From Promethearchaeota archaeon (GTDB lineage Archaea; Asgardarchaeota; Lokiarchaeia; Sigyniarchaeales; SOKP01): a DNA stretch of 63,556 nt. Location: NCBI GenBank assembly GCA_029838195.1, contig JALGVJ010000021.1:1-63556 (forward strand), given 5' to 3'. This document shows positions 46,427 through 56,080 of this stretch, piece by piece (within the stretch, counting starts at the first letter, position 1; every line of letters begins with the position of its first letter). The translations under genes were made by a program, and so were the position numbers. The notes under the pieces were generated by a model. It ran no database searches, was not told where the DNA came from, and worked only from the letters and a program-made list of their open reading frames with translations.

Positions 46427-46660
46427 ATGGTAGATAAAGAAAAAATAAAACAGATAATTGATAAAATCCGTCCGCAATTACAAATGGATGGAGGAGATGT
46501 AGAATTAGTGGACATAGGAGATGATGGAACCGTTAAAGTACGGTTAATGGGACACTGTGCGGGCTGCATGTACGCCCAGGAGACCTTGAAGCTTGGAATT
46601 GAACGAGTCATAAAGCAATACGTCCCGGACGTAAAACAAGTAGTTAACGTGCCCTATTAA
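46427..46660 (+). CDS. nifU: NifU-like C-terminal domain Fe-S scaffold
   Basis: 77 residues from the ATG at 46427; a GTG three codons earlier is possible. It is the compact NifU/Nfu domain: IRPQLQMDGGDVELVDI followed by the CxxC motif GHCAGCMYA (C44 and C47), which binds an Fe-S cluster between two monomers. It would carry clusters to the many ferredoxin-type proteins of this organism, including the Hdr/FrhB set. It is single, with its own promoter and palindrome upstream. Confidence 0.92.
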   Translation: MVDKEKIKQIIDKIRPQLQMDGGDVELVDIGDDGTVKVRLMGHCAGCMYAQETLKLGIERVIKQYVPDVKQVVNVPY

Positions 46661-46786
46661 ATCCTAAAGTAATTCAAGTGAATATTTTCCTTCTCCTTAC
46701 TTTCTTTTTCCCGCAAATAATAGATAAAATGGAAGAATTTCTTTTAATTTCATCTTTAAATTTAAAAAATGAATTCCCTTTCAATA

Positions 46787-48319
46787 TCATTCCGTTTTGG
46801 CAATGAAAATGGGTGGGATGCAGAAATATGCCATGGAACAATCGTTTCCTTTCATTTTCTTAGCTAATTTAATTGCCTCATCTAAATTTTTGGTAGCTTG
46901 ATAACCTAAAGTAGTAATGACCTTTTGATTTTTTGCTCCGGCAACGATAATTTTACTCACATTTAAAAGTCCCAAGACGCCCCAATAATAAATTATAGGC
47001 GCATGGGTGCCGTGATAAGCAAAATTTTCCTTATATAATTTCAGATATTTTTTATCATGTAAATATTCTTGTTCAATGGTTTTTAAATTAAAGATATCAG
47101 GTTTTTGACGTAAGACATTTTCATAAAAATCGTAATAGGAGGGATGTTGTTTTTTATCAAATTTTTCATTAGCAGGATTAGAGATGATAATGAGTCCCTC
47201 TTTTTTTAGGGGCGGCTTTCCAATGTACATGTTATAGAGGTATCCCGAAACAAGAGCGTGTAGAAGCAAGGGATTTAAAGATGACCCGATATTGTAAGGA
47301 GAAACATTTGGCACGCCATAAATGATCACATCGTATTGATGTTTAATGGGGACAACAAGTTGTTCATGAAGTAAACTTAAAGCTTTTTCATGAGCTTTTT
47401 CAATCTCTCCCGCAAACACTCCAATTAATTCATAACCCGCTTTTAATCGTTTTCGAACGAAGGCCTTGAAAGTGTGAGGCATGAATTTTAAAAATCGCAA
47501 GGCAATCTTGCGCCATAGAGGAACTTTTGAATCGGGAGACTTTAATGGTTGATAAATTTTTTCGAAAATTCCCGTATAAAATCGTGTATTTAATACCATT
47601 TCCACGGTAAAAATGGTCAATTTATCTTTTATCATTCTTCCCATTTCCCAGATCATTTCATGCAAACGAGAGTTAGCAGGATCCATGAATGCACCTTCTT
47701 TTAATATTTCGGGCGAATGATGGGGAATAATCGTAGTGAAATCACCTAAACCCACGATGATGGATTTCCACCCACCATTAAGAGGAGTAAACGTAATATT
47801 CAAATAGATTATTAAATCCGCCTCGACTGCCAACTTGTTCATTCTAATTTCTTCTCCCGTGGTTAGCTTGCCTAAGGACACGTGATTATCCTTCTTGCTA
47901 ACATCATTATTATATATTTGAGATTTAAATGCAGTGTATATTTTTTTCCCCAACATATGTTTTAATTCCCGTGGAGTACATTTTCGATGAAGTCCCGTTG
48001 CGCATGTAAAGCGAATGTTTTCCTTTTTTACTCCAATATCCGTTAATTTTTCAACAATTACTTCTGCGGCAAGGGCTCTTACATCTTTTTTCATTGGGGG
48101 CAAGGGAACCGAGATATCATCAAAACAAATGGAAATTTCACTAGCATTAGTGATTAATTCACCGAGTTTTTTTGATTCTATTGGATTTTCAATGGCTTCT
48201 TTTATCGCATTTCTTGCATTTTCAAGGGGACGCATGGGGTCCTTCGCATGATAAATATCGATGTTATCAGAAAAATCATGGAGAAACACGTCATCACCAA
48301 AATAAATTATCTCCTTCAT
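46787..48319 (-). CDS. LarA-like (DUF2088) protein
   Basis: 510 residues. The N-terminal domain has ISICFDDISVPLPP and CATGLHRKCTPRELKHMLG, matching the LarA/DUF2088 family, in which this His belongs to the nickel-pincer active site. Further on, NGGWKSIIVGLGD keeps the lysine region, but the His expected before it (P-H-x-x-A-G-x-S-G-G-x-K in LarA) is replaced by NITFTPLNGGWK. HHSPE may provide a later His. So it may be a LarA homologue with another substrate, or a non-racemase. No larB, larC or larE in the window. Lactate racemase is not a safe name. Confidence 0.72.
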   Translation of the reverse strand: MKEIIYFGDDVFLHDFSDNIDIYHAKDPMRPLENARNAIKEAIENPIESKKLGELITNASEISICFDDISVPLPPMKKDVRALAAEVIVEKLTDIGVKKENIRFTCATGLHRKCTPRELKHMLGKKIYTAFKSQIYNNDVSKKDNHVSLGKLTTGEEIRMNKLAVEADLIIYLNITFTPLNGGWKSIIVGLGDFTTIIPHHSPEILKEGAFMDPANSRLHEMIWEMGRMIKDKLTIFTVEMVLNTRFYTGIFEKIYQPLKSPDSKVPLWRKIALRFLKFMPHTFKAFVRKRLKAGYELIGVFAGEIEKAHEKALSLLHEQLVVPIKHQYDVIIYGVPNVSPYNIGSSLNPLLLHALVSGYLYNMYIGKPPLKKEGLIIISNPANEKFDKKQHPSYYDFYENVLRQKPDIFNLKTIEQEYLHDKKYLKLYKENFAYHGTHAPIIYYWGVLGLLNVSKIIVAGAKNQKVITTLGYQATKNLDEAIKLAKKMKGNDCSMAYFCIPPIFIAKTE

Positions 48320-48447
48320 GTTTATTCCACTTTAATCGAGCAATATTAGCAATTTGATTTAGAAATAATTTATTTTTATAATAAAGTTAAAAACCTTTTT
48401 AAGATTTATATCTTTAATTCTAGAAAGAATTAGTTTTTATTTACATC

Positions 48448-49725
48448 ATGTCAGACGAAGAAAAGAAAGGATTTAAAAGTTCGGAGGCCTCAGAGGATAA
48501 AGTACAAAAAACAGAAGAGAAAAAGAAGCCCGTAAAAAAGACTCAAGCCCAGATCCTTCAAGAAGCCTTAGGATTGAAACCAGAAGACATTCAATCCATT
48601 GAACATAAGCTATTTATTGCCCGTTTTACCGACTATTTTTCTGAACAGCCCCTAGATTTCATTTATAAAGATAAACAATTGAATAGCTACAAGCATGAAT
48701 TAAATGAGCGCATGAACATCTTAGAAAAAAGAAGTGAGGAGGACAAGTTAATTAAAAAAAGTTTCGAAGATAAGCAGATACCTAGTATTTTGGATAAATT
48801 AAAACAGAAAGCCGAAGAATTAGCACGAAATAATGGGATTAAAGAATCCTTTGATAAAAAGATGAGGAAATATAGCCTATTGACTACCCTTCCAATGTTT
48901 GGGGTTTTAATTTTGTTAACATTCTTGCAGATTGGGAATTTTTATTTCATTATTTTTCCTCTATTATGCTTTTTCTGCCTCATTCCACAGATAATACGGG
49001 GGAGGATCATGAAACAATGGTTTACCTTTAAAGAAGAGCATAGAAATGACTTTTACATGGAAAATCGAGAAGATATCATGATCTTAAAAGGTTTTACGGG
49101 AGATGTTCTCGCTAACTTGCGATCGAGTCTTCTTGAAATGAAGGCTCCATTGCAGATTTTCAAGTTCATGCTATATAGTCAAGATTATGAAAATTTAAAG
49201 TTAATAACGCAAAAAAGAATGAGAGGCGGAGGCGTGCAGTATTATTATCATTTTGAATATCCTGAAGGAATGGAACCATTTCCCATACCCGAAGAGTTAA
49301 AACAAGCATATCAGCCAAGAGCACGCCCCTCAGCTGAAAAAATTTCATCGCAAGAACCGGAGAAAAATTTCATTATTTTAACTGAAATGAAGGGGAAAGA
49401 TGGCGTGATATCTTCCTTCGTTCCGGCACTAAAAGATAATTTAGCGGAAAAAATAAATAATGTCTTGAATGATTCAGAATTTCAAAAGATTTCAAAAAAA
49501 ATTACAGAGATAATCCCTGCCTATTCTGAAGAGATGGCGATTTACTGTAAATGCGGAGAGATTGTGGAAATAGAAGATATTCATGAAAGTACTTGGAAAG
49601 ATCAGTTTAAATTTTATCTTTTTGAGGGAGCTCCGTGTAAGTGTGGAGAAAAGATATATGCTCTTTCAAAAATGGATGAAAAAGTGGAAGTTCCTGGGGA
49701 ATTAAAAGACGTTTTTGAAGATTAA
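48448..49725 (+). CDS. Membrane protein with charged N-terminus and C-terminal zinc-ribbon-like motif, unknown
   Basis: 425 residues. The first 40 are very charged (Lys/Glu). Helical stretches lead to two transmembrane helices at about 150-190 (LLTTLPMFGVLILLTF, FYFIIFPLLCFFCLI). A large cytoplasmic part follows, with YCKCGEIVE and, 30 residues on, PCKCGEKIY, which together give four cysteines that could bind zinc. No family recognised. It is divergent to the LarA-like gene and ends 10 bases from the convergent acyl-CoA-synthetase-like gene. Confidence 0.55.
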   Translation: MSDEEKKGFKSSEASEDKVQKTEEKKKPVKKTQAQILQEALGLKPEDIQSIEHKLFIARFTDYFSEQPLDFIYKDKQLNSYKHELNERMNILEKRSEEDKLIKKSFEDKQIPSILDKLKQKAEELARNNGIKESFDKKMRKYSLLTTLPMFGVLILLTFLQIGNFYFIIFPLLCFFCLIPQIIRGRIMKQWFTFKEEHRNDFYMENREDIMILKGFTGDVLANLRSSLLEMKAPLQIFKFMLYSQDYENLKLITQKRMRGGGVQYYYHFEYPEGMEPFPIPEELKQAYQPRARPSAEKISSQEPEKNFIILTEMKGKDGVISSFVPALKDNLAEKINNVLNDSEFQKISKKITEIIPAYSEEMAIYCKCGEIVEIEDIHESTWKDQFKFYLFEGAPCKCGEKIYALSKMDEKVEVPGELKDVFED

Positions 49726-49735
49726 AATAGCATAT

Positions 49736-51085
49736 TTATTTCTTTTTTATTTTTGAATAATAATCGTAAAGTAAGCGATATCCTCGAACTGCACGCTCCA
49801 CTTCGTTTTCAAACACGGGTATTTTCAATTCCGATGCCGTAGTTAACACTCTTTTTGAGCCTTCCCGTTCCGCTTGGACTAAAATGGCGATTATGGGTTT
49901 ATTTGGATAATCTTGCTGTATTTTTTGGAAAATGCCGAAATCAAATTCTATTTCAAGAAAAAACTCAAGAGCCAAAATTAATCCGTCTACATTGTCATCA
50001 CTCAAAAGAGTGGTTGCCGAAGTGTTATAAATTCCACAGATTTTAACACCTACAAACTTTTCTGGAGGCCAATAATCGACGGGATTGCCATATTCACAGG
50101 TACTTCCTCCGATTTTGTTTAAAATAATTGCCTGAGATTTTTTATTGGGTCTTGCCAAGGATAATTTTTGTTTTCGCATTTCTTTCACGATTAAATGGAT
50201 GGCACCAGAAGAGGGGCCAATGATTCCTAATCTCGTGCCTCGTGGTTCCGGACACCATAAAAATATTTTGGCAATATCAAACAGCTCAATATAATTTGCT
50301 ACGGGGATAGCGCCTGCTTCTATTAATAATTTTTCCCTTTCTTCTTCCTTCCCCACGTGGAAAAAAAGAATGGGTTTAATGGGTGTTATTTTTTTTACAA
50401 CATTAACTAAGGAATTTGAAATTTCTCTTAAAAAGAGAGAAATGACTTTTGTGGTACTGTCTTCCAAGAGATATTCTAAAAAATCGGCTTCATCCACGTG
50501 AAAACCTTTACCCACGTGAATTACTTTAGATATGGGTAAATTTTGAAGCGGCATCCACCACCCTAATGCTCCTGCTAAACCTCCCGATTGAGCTATAAAA
50601 CTAATCCCTTCTTGAATGGCCTTATTGGATTTCATGATGTGTTGACGAACAGGAATCATCGAGGTAGTGAAATTATCGATGAAATTAATTATACCGATCA
50701 TGGAGGGGCCTAAATACGTGATCCCATATTTTTCACATATCATGTTTAATTTTTCCATAAATGAGACGTGATCAACCCCAGGTTTTAATTCGGATTGGAT
50801 TGTAACATACTTAATTCCGAATTGCCCTAATTGTTCTAATATTTCCAAGATATTGCTACTTAATACGATTACAGCAAGATCGGGAATCTCAGGGAGTTCT
50901 TTAAATGAATGATACGATTTAAGCCCCAATATTTCGTTTGCGTTAGGATTAATTATATATAACTTTCCCTTGTAAAAAATTTCGAGTAAATTCTTCACGA
51001 TGGTAAAACTGAACGTATAGGCTTGTCTTGAAACGCCCACGATCAAAATACTTTTCGGATTAAAAAACGGCTGAAGGTTTTTCAC
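49736..51085 (-). CDS. Acyl-CoA synthetase (NDP-forming) alpha-subunit-like protein
   Basis: 449 residues: CoA-binding Rossmann domain (FFNPKSILIVGVSR...GKLYIINPNA), then two flavodoxin-like succinyl-CoA-ligase domains (ISFIAQSGGLAGALGWW; GIIGPSSGAIHLIVKEM). This is the layout of the alpha part of ADP-forming acetyl-/acyl-CoA synthetase. In the active enzymes a His in an S-H-T-G motif of the second half is phosphorylated; that motif is not seen here, and no ATP-grasp beta gene is adjacent. So it may be a non-catalytic or regulatory relative, or need a beta subunit coded elsewhere. It converges with the 48448 gene. Confidence 0.72.
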   Translation of the reverse strand: MKNLQPFFNPKSILIVGVSRQAYTFSFTIVKNLLEIFYKGKLYIINPNANEILGLKSYHSFKELPEIPDLAVIVLSSNILEILEQLGQFGIKYVTIQSELKPGVDHVSFMEKLNMICEKYGITYLGPSMIGIINFIDNFTTSMIPVRQHIMKSNKAIQEGISFIAQSGGLAGALGWWMPLQNLPISKVIHVGKGFHVDEADFLEYLLEDSTTKVISLFLREISNSLVNVVKKITPIKPILFFHVGKEEEREKLLIEAGAIPVANYIELFDIAKIFLWCPEPRGTRLGIIGPSSGAIHLIVKEMRKQKLSLARPNKKSQAIILNKIGGSTCEYGNPVDYWPPEKFVGVKICGIYNTSATTLLSDDNVDGLILALEFFLEIEFDFGIFQKIQQDYPNKPIIAILVQAEREGSKRVLTTASELKIPVFENEVERAVRGYRLLYDYYSKIKKK

Positions 51086-51339
51086 GGCTCATTCCTACTT
51101 GGAAAGTAATATCAGATCTATAAGAAGATAAGAGGATCATTTCTTAAAAGTATAATTTTACTTGAATAAAATTTAATTAGAATTACACTAATATCTTAAG
51201 TAAAGGGATTTGAGAAAAGAATCAACATTTTGCTCAGCTTTCCCTTTTGTAAAAGAAGAAAATTCTCTAAATATATTATATTTTTTAAAAGAACGTGATA
51301 AAAATAAGACCGATTAAGAAGGTAAAGTAAAATTGAAAA

Positions 51340-51978
51340 TCATGTTTCTGCAGTTTCAAGTGAAACCTCATAGAGTGGGATTTCCCTTCTTTTCTTCGAA
51401 TCGTATAAGGGCAAACCCGCTTTTTTTAAGAACTCCGCCTCCCTATATTTGAGAAGAACCACGCGGCATTCGCACGGAACCTTCATGCTTGCTACTCTAA
51501 GTCGATCCCGTACGATAGCGAGATTTTTCAAGGAAGTTCCAACATCCACGATGACGGATCCCACTCGCACCCGAGCACATACACCTGTAGCCCTTCCAAA
51601 TGATTTTCTCATGCCCGTTTGAACCCTGTCTGCTCCAGCAAATGCAAGCATTCTATTTTCCCTAATTTTATGGAAGGGTATGGGACGGATTCTCAAACGA
51701 AAATTTTGTCTTCCTAATTTCTTCATGAGCATTCCATTAATGGAAATACGAATTGCCTCTAAAGCATTGGATGATATTTGAACATTCCTAGTAACTATTA
51801 ATCCCACTACAAGATCCCATTCCTCCCAAGGAATGGATTTATTACCTCCCCAGTATCTCTGAATTTTTGATTGAGCTCCTCCTCGCGCATACTCTCGGCG
51901 ATGGTTTGCACTTCTTTTATGTTGATAAGGGCGTCTCGTCCAGCGGGAATAACACTTCCAAGGGCGTCTATGAGCCAT
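51340..51978 (-). CDS. rpl10e: Ribosomal protein uL16 (archaeal L10e)
   Basis: 212 residues from the ATG at 51978, with GGTGA six bases before it; the TTG at 51990 is less likely. The sequence is the archaeal/eukaryotic L10e form: AHRRPWKCYSRWTRRPYQ at the N-terminus, then NQ-free GADRVQTGMRKSFGRATGVCARV in the loop region near the peptidyl-transferase centre. It builds the large-subunit A-site region. The length and the L10e-type loops exclude a bacterial uL16. It is a solid marker for the archaeal origin of the window. Confidence 0.95.
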   Translation of the reverse strand: MAHRRPWKCYSRWTRRPYQHKRSANHRREYARGGAQSKIQRYWGGNKSIPWEEWDLVVGLIVTRNVQISSNALEAIRISINGMLMKKLGRQNFRLRIRPIPFHKIRENRMLAFAGADRVQTGMRKSFGRATGVCARVRVGSVIVDVGTSLKNLAIVRDRLRVASMKVPCECRVVLLKYREAEFLKKAGLPLYDSKKRREIPLYEVSLETAET

Positions 51979-52246
51979 TTTTTTCACCAATTTTTTTTAT
52001 TTTTATGTCCATGTTACAATGGGACAATTTGTCAAAATTTTTAGTTAGAGTTAGAAAAAAAAACGATTCTTTAGAAAAAAAGTTTTTCATGAGAATTCAT
52101 TCAAGAGCCAATTTTAATTATATGGAGCATAAGCCATAAAAATTTATTGGTTCAAACACATTCATTCAATAAGATACTATGCGAATGGAAAGAGTAATGA
52201 CCCAATTAAAATTACTATTTTAAGTAAAAATTTCGAGAGAACCGTG

Positions 52247-53380
52247 ATGGACGATTATCAAGTATTGGAGAAAAAAACGGAATTACTCTGTAAGGGGGTT
52301 TATTTAAATCCAGATCTCGTCACCTATTATCAAAAACAAGGGATAAATTTAGGGTATGGTAGAAAAGGAGGAGCTGGTCCGTTAGGGGGGAGATATTTTT
52401 TATTTAAAGATCAAACCCTCGTTAACGTGGCTCTATGGGATTCGAATGAGCATACAAATTTATCTTTGGGAGTAAAAAAAGGAGAGTTTTTTCAAGTGCT
52501 TGATCGGCACCAAAATAATGTTTTTGCTGAATTAATCTTGGTCAATAATCCAAGATTTTATGATCGCAAGACTAGCGATGGAATTGAGATGAAAAAAATC
52601 GCATTGGTACATGGAGTTGATTGCTTGGCTACCACCATCTATCAAAAATGCGCCTATTGGACATGCGGAGAAGCATGTAAATTCTGTGGAATTCAACTGT
52701 CTTTAGAAAATGGAGCAACTATAGAAGAAAAAACTCCTGAGCAACTCTCAGAAGTAATGGCCGCTGCAATAAAAGAGAATAGATGTTCTCATGCTACCTT
52801 AACCAGTGGAACGACCGCTGAAAAAGGGAAGGGCGCGTTACGATATGTCCAAATCCTTAAGAAATTAAAAAAGGATCATCCCACTATTCCCTTACACGTG
52901 CAAATCGAACCATTAAAAGATTTAGAATACATTAATGAGTTAAAATCAGCAGGAGCAGATACCATTGGCATTCATATTGAAATCTTTAATGAAAATTTAA
53001 GAAAACGGTTCACGCCCGGAAAGGCTCATGTTCCTCGCGACCAGTTTGAACGGAATTGGACCCATGCTTTAGATATTTTTGGTAAAAATCAAGTAGAAAC
53101 CTTTATCTTAGCTGGATTGGAAGATTTTAATGCGGATTTTATTCTTAATTTAGAGCACGTGATTTCCCTTGGTATTATTCCCTTTATCACGCCAGTACGC
53201 CCCATTCCTTCAAAAAAACCCATTGTTCCTCCACTCAACTATGAAAGGTTGTTAAAACTTTATGAATTAGCGGGAACCTTAATGAAAAATCATGGCGTAA
53301 ATCCACTAGAATTTAAAGCAGGCTGCGTGCGATGTGGAGGCTGTTCTGCCATTAAAGAAGCTTATAGAGCCGTGAGTTAA
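52247..53380 (+). CDS. Radical SAM protein
   Basis: 377 residues from the ATG at 52247 (a GTG one codon earlier is also possible). The radical SAM cluster motif CGEACKFC (C-x3-C-x2-C) is at residues ~143-150, preceded by a C-A-Y-W-T segment, followed by LTSGTT (the S-adenosylmethionine GGE-like region) and a TIM-barrel (IHIEIFNENLRKRFTPGK). The C-terminus ends in CVRCGGCSAI, which could bind another cluster. A biotin-synthase-like fold is likely, but the reaction is unknown. It lies 280 bases before the methylmalonyl-CoA mutase gene on the same strand, so a role in that metabolism is possible but unproven. Confidence 0.8.
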   Translation: MDDYQVLEKKTELLCKGVYLNPDLVTYYQKQGINLGYGRKGGAGPLGGRYFLFKDQTLVNVALWDSNEHTNLSLGVKKGEFFQVLDRHQNNVFAELILVNNPRFYDRKTSDGIEMKKIALVHGVDCLATTIYQKCAYWTCGEACKFCGIQLSLENGATIEEKTPEQLSEVMAAAIKENRCSHATLTSGTTAEKGKGALRYVQILKKLKKDHPTIPLHVQIEPLKDLEYINELKSAGADTIGIHIEIFNENLRKRFTPGKAHVPRDQFERNWTHALDIFGKNQVETFILAGLEDFNADFILNLEHVISLGIIPFITPVRPIPSKKPIVPPLNYERLLKLYELAGTLMKNHGVNPLEFKAGCVRCGGCSAIKEAYRAVS

Positions 53381-53658
53381 CGGGTGATGAAACATGGAAA
53401 AAGTATTTGCTTATAAAATGAACCGTGATTAAGATTTTTTCAAGCTTATAATTGGAATTGAGTTGAATTTGATTTCTTATATAGTCCTTTCCTTGTTAAA
53501 ATGGGAATATTCCATTCTAATTCTTTTGTGGAATTTCGTGAAACGCCCCTTAGCCAGTTCACGATAGCATTAAAATGTAAATATCAATTAAAGAATGGAA
53601 AAAAATTATTAAGTATAGAATATTTCTTTCTTTGAATTATCTAAAGAAAGTGTTAATA

Positions 53659-55329
53659 ATGACCGAATTATCCGGAAAAGAAATAAAAGATCTCGAAGAA
53701 GCCAAAACAAAATGGGAAGAAGAATCTTATAGTGAAAAAGAAGCAAGAAGGTCTTTTAAGAATCTTTCTGATATTGAAATTGAACGGTTATACACGCCAC
53801 TTCATTTAAAGGATTTTAATTACATGGAACAATTAGGATTTCCGGGACAATATCCCTTCACGCGGGGTGCCTATCCTAACATGTACCGTGGTCGGCTTTG
53901 GACCATGCGCCAATTCGCTGGATTTGGCACGGCAGAGCAAACGAATAAAAGATATAAATTTTTACTTGAAAATGGTCAAACAGGATTGAGTGTAGCTTTT
54001 AGCCTCCATACTATTTATGGTTATGAAGCGACGGATGAGAGAGCCTTAGGAGAAATCGGAAAAGAAGGCGTTTCCATAGATACTTTAAAAGACATGGAAA
54101 TCTTATTTGATGGGATAGATTTATCGAAAATCTCAACGTCCATGACCATTAACGGCCCTGCTTCCATTTTACTCGCCATGTACATCGCTGTTGCGGAAAA
54201 ACAAGGTCATTCTCCCGACCAATTAAGAGGTACTATTCAAAATGATATTTTAAAAGAATATATCGCTCAAAAATCGTGGATTTTCCCCCCTGAACAATCC
54301 ATGAGACTAATTGTGGACACGATTGAATATTGTACAAGGTACGTACCTCAATGGTATACGATTTCCATTAGCGGATATCACATTCGGGAAGCAGGGGCAA
54401 CAGCCGTCCAAGAACTGGCTTTCACCTTGGCCGACGGGTTTGCTTATGTTGAAGCGGCGATGGAACGAGGGCTCAATGTTGATGATTTCGCTCCCCGTTT
54501 ATCTTTTTTCTTCAATGCACATAATAATTTTTTTGAGGAAATATGTAAATATCGCGCGGCCAGGAGAATTTGGGCCCGTCACATGAAAGAAAAATATGGG
54601 GCAAAAAAATTAGAATCCATGCGATTACGATTTCACACTCAAACAGCTGGCGTGTCTCTTACTGCCCAAGAGCCGGAAAATAATATTGTTCGTGTCACGC
54701 TTCAAGCTTTAGCTGCCGTGCTCGGAGGAACTCAATCGCTTCATACCAATTCGCATGATGAAGCTCTTTGCTTGCCTACCGAAAAAGCCGTAAAAATTGC
54801 CTTGAGAACCCAACAGATCATTGCCCACGAATCAGGGGTCATTGATACTGTTGATCCACTTGCTGGTTCTTATTATGTCGAATGGCTTACAAACAAGATG
54901 GAAGAAGAGGCGGAAAAATATTTCGATAAAATTGAAAATTTAGGGGGCGTCATTCCTGCCATCAAGGCAAATTTTTTTCAGAAAGAAATTGCTAATGCTT
55001 CCTATAAATATCAACAAGAAGTCGAAAATGGAGAGCGCATTATCGTGGGTGTTAACCAGTTCAAACTCAGAGAACCTTGTTCTGTCCCCATCCTGAAAAT
55101 CGATGAAGAAGTGGCTAAAAAGCAAATAGAACGATTAATCGAAGTAAAATCCCAAAGAGATAATTCTGCCGTAAAAAGAGCCTTAGAAGATTTAAAACGA
55201 GCCGCCATGGGCGAGGAAAATTTAATGCCTTACATTTTAAAAGCCGTGAAAACTTATGCCTCAATAGGGGAAATCATTAATCAATTAAAAGAAGTATTTG
55301 GCACCTATCAAGAGGATTCTATTTTTTAA
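53659..55329 (+). CDS. mcmA1: Methylmalonyl-CoA mutase, large (catalytic) subunit
   Basis: 556 residues from the ATG at 53659; a TTG nine codons upstream gives a longer alternative. The catalytic TIM barrel: [76 protein letters not shown] and [18 protein letters not shown], all standard for the mutase. The cobalamin domain is a separate gene (55677), as in archaea and some bacteria. It converts (R)-methylmalonyl-CoA to succinyl-CoA with adenosylcobalamin. Epimerase and carboxylase genes are not in the window. Confidence 0.95.
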   Translation: MTELSGKEIKDLEEAKTKWEEESYSEKEARRSFKNLSDIEIERLYTPLHLKDFNYMEQLGFPGQYPFTRGAYPNMYRGRLWTMRQFAGFGTAEQTNKRYKFLLENGQTGLSVAFSLHTIYGYEATDERALGEIGKEGVSIDTLKDMEILFDGIDLSKISTSMTINGPASILLAMYIAVAEKQGHSPDQLRGTIQNDILKEYIAQKSWIFPPEQSMRLIVDTIEYCTRYVPQWYTISISGYHIREAGATAVQELAFTLADGFAYVEAAMERGLNVDDFAPRLSFFFNAHNNFFEEICKYRAARRIWARHMKEKYGAKKLESMRLRFHTQTAGVSLTAQEPENNIVRVTLQALAAVLGGTQSLHTNSHDEALCLPTEKAVKIALRTQQIIAHESGVIDTVDPLAGSYYVEWLTNKMEEEAEKYFDKIENLGGVIPAIKANFFQKEIANASYKYQQEVENGERIIVGVNQFKLREPCSVPILKIDEEVAKKQIERLIEVKSQRDNSAVKRALEDLKRAAMGEENLMPYILKAVKTYASIGEIINQLKEVFGTYQEDSIF

Positions 55330-55676
55330 TTTATTCCCGATTTTTTCTGCCCCGCTCCCGCTCGACTTTTTCATTTTCTGCTTGTAATTTTTGGTTTTTC
55401 TTAAAAGGTCATGATAAATTATTTCGGTTTTAATCTCCCATTGAGAATGAAGTGCGTTGATTTTTTAAACGGGAAAGATTTAAAAGAAAACACGTAAGAA
55501 CCTAAAAGAACTCTTGAAATTTGTCTCCTCATTTCGCAACTATTACCTTGACAAATTTTTTCCATTCTTAATTCTTTCATAATTCTTTATCTTAATGAAA
55601 TTTAATAAAATTCTAATTAGTTCTATTTTTTTTATGCACATCAATTAGTAACCCAACATCATTTTTCACGGATAAA
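55330..55676. other. Gap within the mutase cassette
   Basis: 347 bases between the large- and small-subunit genes. Starts with pyrimidine-rich runs that may act as a terminator; the rest is AT-rich without a conserved frame. A promoter for mcmA2-meaB probably lies near 55600-55650. No riboswitch-like fold was recognised. Confidence 0.3.
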
Positions 55677-56075
55677 ATGAAAGAAAGAAGAATTAAAGTG
55701 CTGGTTTGCAAGCCGGGCCTTGATGGGCATGACAGGGGCGCTAAAGTTATTGCAAGAGCGCTACGAGATGCTGGCATGGAAGTTATTTATACTGGGCTCC
55801 ATCAAACGCCCAATGATATCGTAAATACCATTATCCAAGAAGATCCTGATGCCGTGTTGTTAAGCATTTTATCAGGAGCCCATAAAGCTTTATGCCCTCT
55901 TATCATGGAAAAACTTAAAGAAAATGGGATTGATGATGTTTTAGTTGCAGTGGGTGGCATCATTCCCGATGAAGATAAACCTTTTTTAGAACAGCATGGT
56001 TTAAAGGGATTTCATGGACCGGGCACGCCTCTGAAGGAAATTGTAAAGTTTGTTCAAGAAAACGTGAAAAGATAA
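55677..56075 (+). CDS. mcmA2: Methylmalonyl-CoA mutase, small (cobalamin-binding) subunit
   Basis: 132 residues. LDGHDRGAK at 15-23 holds the D-x-H-D-R-G motif whose His (H18) is the lower axial ligand of cobalt; LSILSGAH and GGIIPDED complete the B12-binding flavodoxin-like fold. It pairs with the large subunit coded at 53659. The MeaB gene follows five bases after its stop, so the two are surely co-transcribed. Confidence 0.95.
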   Translation: MKERRIKVLVCKPGLDGHDRGAKVIARALRDAGMEVIYTGLHQTPNDIVNTIIQEDPDAVLLSILSGAHKALCPLIMEKLKENGIDDVLVAVGGIIPDEDKPFLEQHGLKGFHGPGTPLKEIVKFVQENVKR

Positions 56076-56080
56076 AGAAC

